This document shows, in pieces, positions 61,301 through 64,000 of a stretch of 64,000 bases of DNA. The notes beneath the pieces are model-generated. The model had not been told where the DNA came from, made no database searches, and worked only from the letters and a program-made list of their open reading frames with translations. The stretch lies in NCBI GenBank assembly GCA_038380795.1, contig CM076259.1, positions 61,957,938 through 62,021,937 of the forward strand, given 5' to 3'. A program made the position numbers and the translations under genes. Origin of the DNA: Pyrocephalus nanus. Its lineage: Eukaryota > Chordata > Aves > Passeriformes > Tyrannidae. Within the stretch, counting starts at the first letter, position 1. Each line of letters begins with the position of its first letter.

Positions 61301-64000
61301 CTAATCCTGTTTAAGACTTAGTTTTGAGGACCAGCATGGCTTCTATGGAAGAATAAAAATAAAAGAAACTTCAAAACAAGTACTCACAAGTCTACTCTGA
61401 TTACACTAAGAATAAATAGAAGCAGAACTGTAATAAAAGTTCCTGATTCTGAAGTGGAAAATTTATGAATTAATTACTCAAGTGATCCCAGATTGAGGAG
61501 TCATGGGCTTGAAATGTGGAGGAGGTGTAGAGTTTTTAGTTTCGGATGTGAAAACTACCGAGAACTTATATCCCGAACAAAAGAAAAAAGACATTTGGGA
61601 AAAGCATCGTATCTAATTTGATGGGTAATCATCACAGAAAAGATGTTGGTAGATAATTCAAGGACAGAGGAAAAAGAGGGATCAGAAAAAAAAGTTGTGT
61701 CTCAGAAGGCAGGATATGTAGGAATAAAGTAAAAACAAATGAAAGGAGCTTGAGAAAAATAGCAAAAGGTTCCTTATCTAGAAAAAATGTGGGAAAGAGA
61801 AAGACACTTGTTCTGTGAAGAGGAACTATAATCTATAGTGGATAAACTAACAATGATCTAGCAACAGAGTAAAGTCTGGAGGCTTAGAGTGGGTATGGAA
61901 ATGGCAGATAAACAGCCAAAGACAGAAAAAAGCTTAGGACAATTCATGGGTGCAGTTCAGGGGATTAGGATAACTGTATTCCAAAGTTCAGGCAAAACAG
62001 GTATATGAAACCGTATGTGTGACTATTTCATAAATAATAAAGGGCTCATTTGACAAGAACACGGTTTCTCTGTGTAAGAAGGGAGGGAAGATCCACATGA
62101 ACAAGAGCAGCGGGCCTATTGTTCTGACCTCAGGGGTTCAAAGCTTTAAAAGAGATCTTGAAGGAAAGTAATTTCTATGTAGTAAATGGGAATGGGGGGA
62201 GGGGGTGGAATTAATTTAAAAAAAGCTCCTACCTTGTATATGTTATGCAAATCTAGTACTTTGATTAGATGGAAAAGTGACAACTTGTGGCAGCTAGCCT
62301 TTCTGGATCTCAGTGAAGAGTGTGCTGCTGTACAGCAACATGCTTGATATATCCCCAGAAAATACATTTCTGTATGAAAGAAGGAGAAAAGTTGCAAAGC
62401 AGCAATTCTTTAATCAAGTTTACTTGCTAGTTTGGGTCAGGTAATTATGCTTTTTTTCCACATGGACTGACATTATGTCCAGTGCAATCTATGGTGTTTA
62501 CCAGTCCTGTGCAGATGCAGAAGGCACTCACAGTGTGGATTCTCTCTTGCTTTGCTCTTACCACAGTTTAAAATATATGACATTTTTACTGAAAGTATAT
62601 GTCTTTAAATGGAGAACTGTAAGTGTCATTCTGGTGTTCAGGGTAGGACTATAAAATGACAAGCAACTTGGACAAAGGGTGACAGTATGGAAAGCTAAAA
62701 AAAGACAATGCAAAAAGTAGAAGTACAAAAATATGCAACACTCAGGAACCTTCTTACTTCTACCGCACAGGGGAACTGTTGTGGTTCTGTGTCTGTATCA
62801 CTTTTGGCAGTCAAACTCCCATATAGCACTAGCAATTCCCAAGGGAAAGAAAATAACAGTGTACACCTCCTCTGCTGCCCTGTGGTCTGGACAGGGAGAC
62901 TCTGCTAAGGAAAGAACACAGTGAGCTTTCAACAAGGGTAGTGAGAGTAGCACGCACTCGTGTCTGTGATCACATCTGTCCCACAAACAGAAGTGCAGGC
63001 TGATGGGCTGGTTCAGACTTCCCTGAACTCTGGTTCCCTACACAGCAGTTCACTTCTGAGTGTTGTCCCTGGATGTCCTCCCCTTGCACACTGGAGACTC
63101 CCAGCACTCACTGGCCTTTAGTACTCTGAAGAAATGGGCACACTTCCCAGTTGTAAATCGAAATCTTCCAGACCTCTTCAGGCCAATACAGAGCAAGTGA
63201 CATTCCCCAAAGTTATGTAAGTTACCTGGTATTCATCCTTGTGGGACAAATACTTGGTCACTGAGAAGTGGCTGCATAGTGTCTGTGCATCCCAAAGAAG
63301 TTACTGTGTCCTAGGGATAATCAGTTCACTTTAACTTGACTGCAAAGGACTATGACTGGAAGGAAATTAATTTCTCTGTTTGCCTCTAAGAGTGACAAAC
63401 AAAAAGATACATGCTGATAAAGTCCCTTACAAATACAGAAGTTACGTATGTAAGACAAATAAAGAAAGCATGAGACAAAGAGAGGAAGGTAAAGACCTTT
63501 TTTTTGATGTGAAGAAAGTACTCTTAGAAGTACAGAATCAACCAAAGTTGAAGGAAGTTGGTTACAGGAGGAAGAAGAGCTACACATGCAAAACTATTGA
63601 GAAAATTAAGCCATGGTATCATTTATGGTTATTTCTTCTTCTGTGTGGATCAGTTAAAAGTAATGTTTAACTTTGATGTTAGAGGTCACTTCTGCATGGC
63701 CCGTGGCTGTCCCTGAGGAGGTCAGCTGAAGCCAGAATGCCTTTGAGGAAGAAGAGCTTCTTGGTCATGGTGTGGTTTAGCAGCTAAGGGAGTCTGGGTG
63801 AGCTGTGACTCGTCAAGGCGCATATGCTGCTTGGTGGGGGAAGGGATGGGAGGACTTCTATGGGAAATTATGCTGGAAACACATCACCAGAAGTGATGAA
63901 AGCACTTAGAAACGTTGCAGCTGCAGTGCTGTTGTCCAAAGCAGTTTCCTAATAGCTGCCGGATAAGAAGTGGGATGGGTCTATGGCAATCACAAACATC
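58313..64000. other. Non-coding sequence to the end of the window
   Basis: AT-rich, CpG-poor DNA. A G+C-richer section at about 60,360-60,830 shows short ORFs (108 and 70 codons in overlapping frames) without recognisable domains. Other ORFs (58496-58822, 58819-59094, 63321-63587, 63380-63670) overlap shadows on the other strand or lack motifs. No RNA gene or further repeat family was identified. Confidence 0.6.

Noticed and set aside
1..64000. CRISPR arrays, bacterial operons, tRNA or rRNA genes
   Set aside because: No regularly spaced repeats, no tRNA-like cloverleaf blocks and no rRNA sequence were recognised. The window is animal nuclear DNA.

Overview
This window is vertebrate nuclear DNA, almost certainly from a bird. 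The decisive evidence is at least six decayed copies of the CR1 LINE. They carry the avian CR1 3' terminus (the ATTCTATGATTCT-type octamer, or its complement ACAGAATCATAGAAT) and recognisable reverse-transcriptase or endonuclease peptides. The DNA outside one central block is AT-rich and CpG-poor, with no bacterial gene organisation, Shine-Dalgarno sites or operons. The species cannot be read from the sequence.

Layout. Positions 1-32,500 are an AT-rich desert. It holds a CR1 tail near 4.3-4.8 kb, a weaker CR1-like relic near 15.9-16.1 kb, a broken coding-like stretch on the minus strand at 19.7-21.1 kb, and a possible retroelement RNase H remnant at 22.6 kb. Positions 32,500-42,700 form a very different block: a 10-kb cluster of CpG-island-like segments. 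It carries CRE-type sites, GC boxes, a long (GT)n tract, many long poly(T)/poly(A) runs and a decayed minisatellite. This is the kind of sequence that surrounds promoters of vertebrate regulatory or developmental genes. I could not recognise a coding exon in it, and the long ORFs there look like by-products of high GC. Positions 42,700-64,000 return to AT-rich sequence rich in old mobile elements: CR1 copies at 44.0-45.3, 46.8-47.7, 50.3-51.6, 51.7-52.2, 52.6-52.9 and 58.2-58.3 kb, and a tyrosine-recombinase retroelement relic at 54.4-55.5 kb.

Interpretation. I find no intact protein-coding gene. The likely functional core is the CpG-island cluster, probably one or more promoters or 5' non-coding exons of a gene whose coding exons lie outside the window or are too short to recognise. 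The most unusual item is the 54.4-55.2 kb relic. It reads as an almost full-length but dead DIRS-like tyrosine recombinase, a class I would not expect to see commonly in bird DNA. A second, much weaker trace of the same kind of element may lie at 22.6 kb. Most other observations are candidate regulatory motifs, hairpins and tandem repeats that need alignment or transcript data to confirm.
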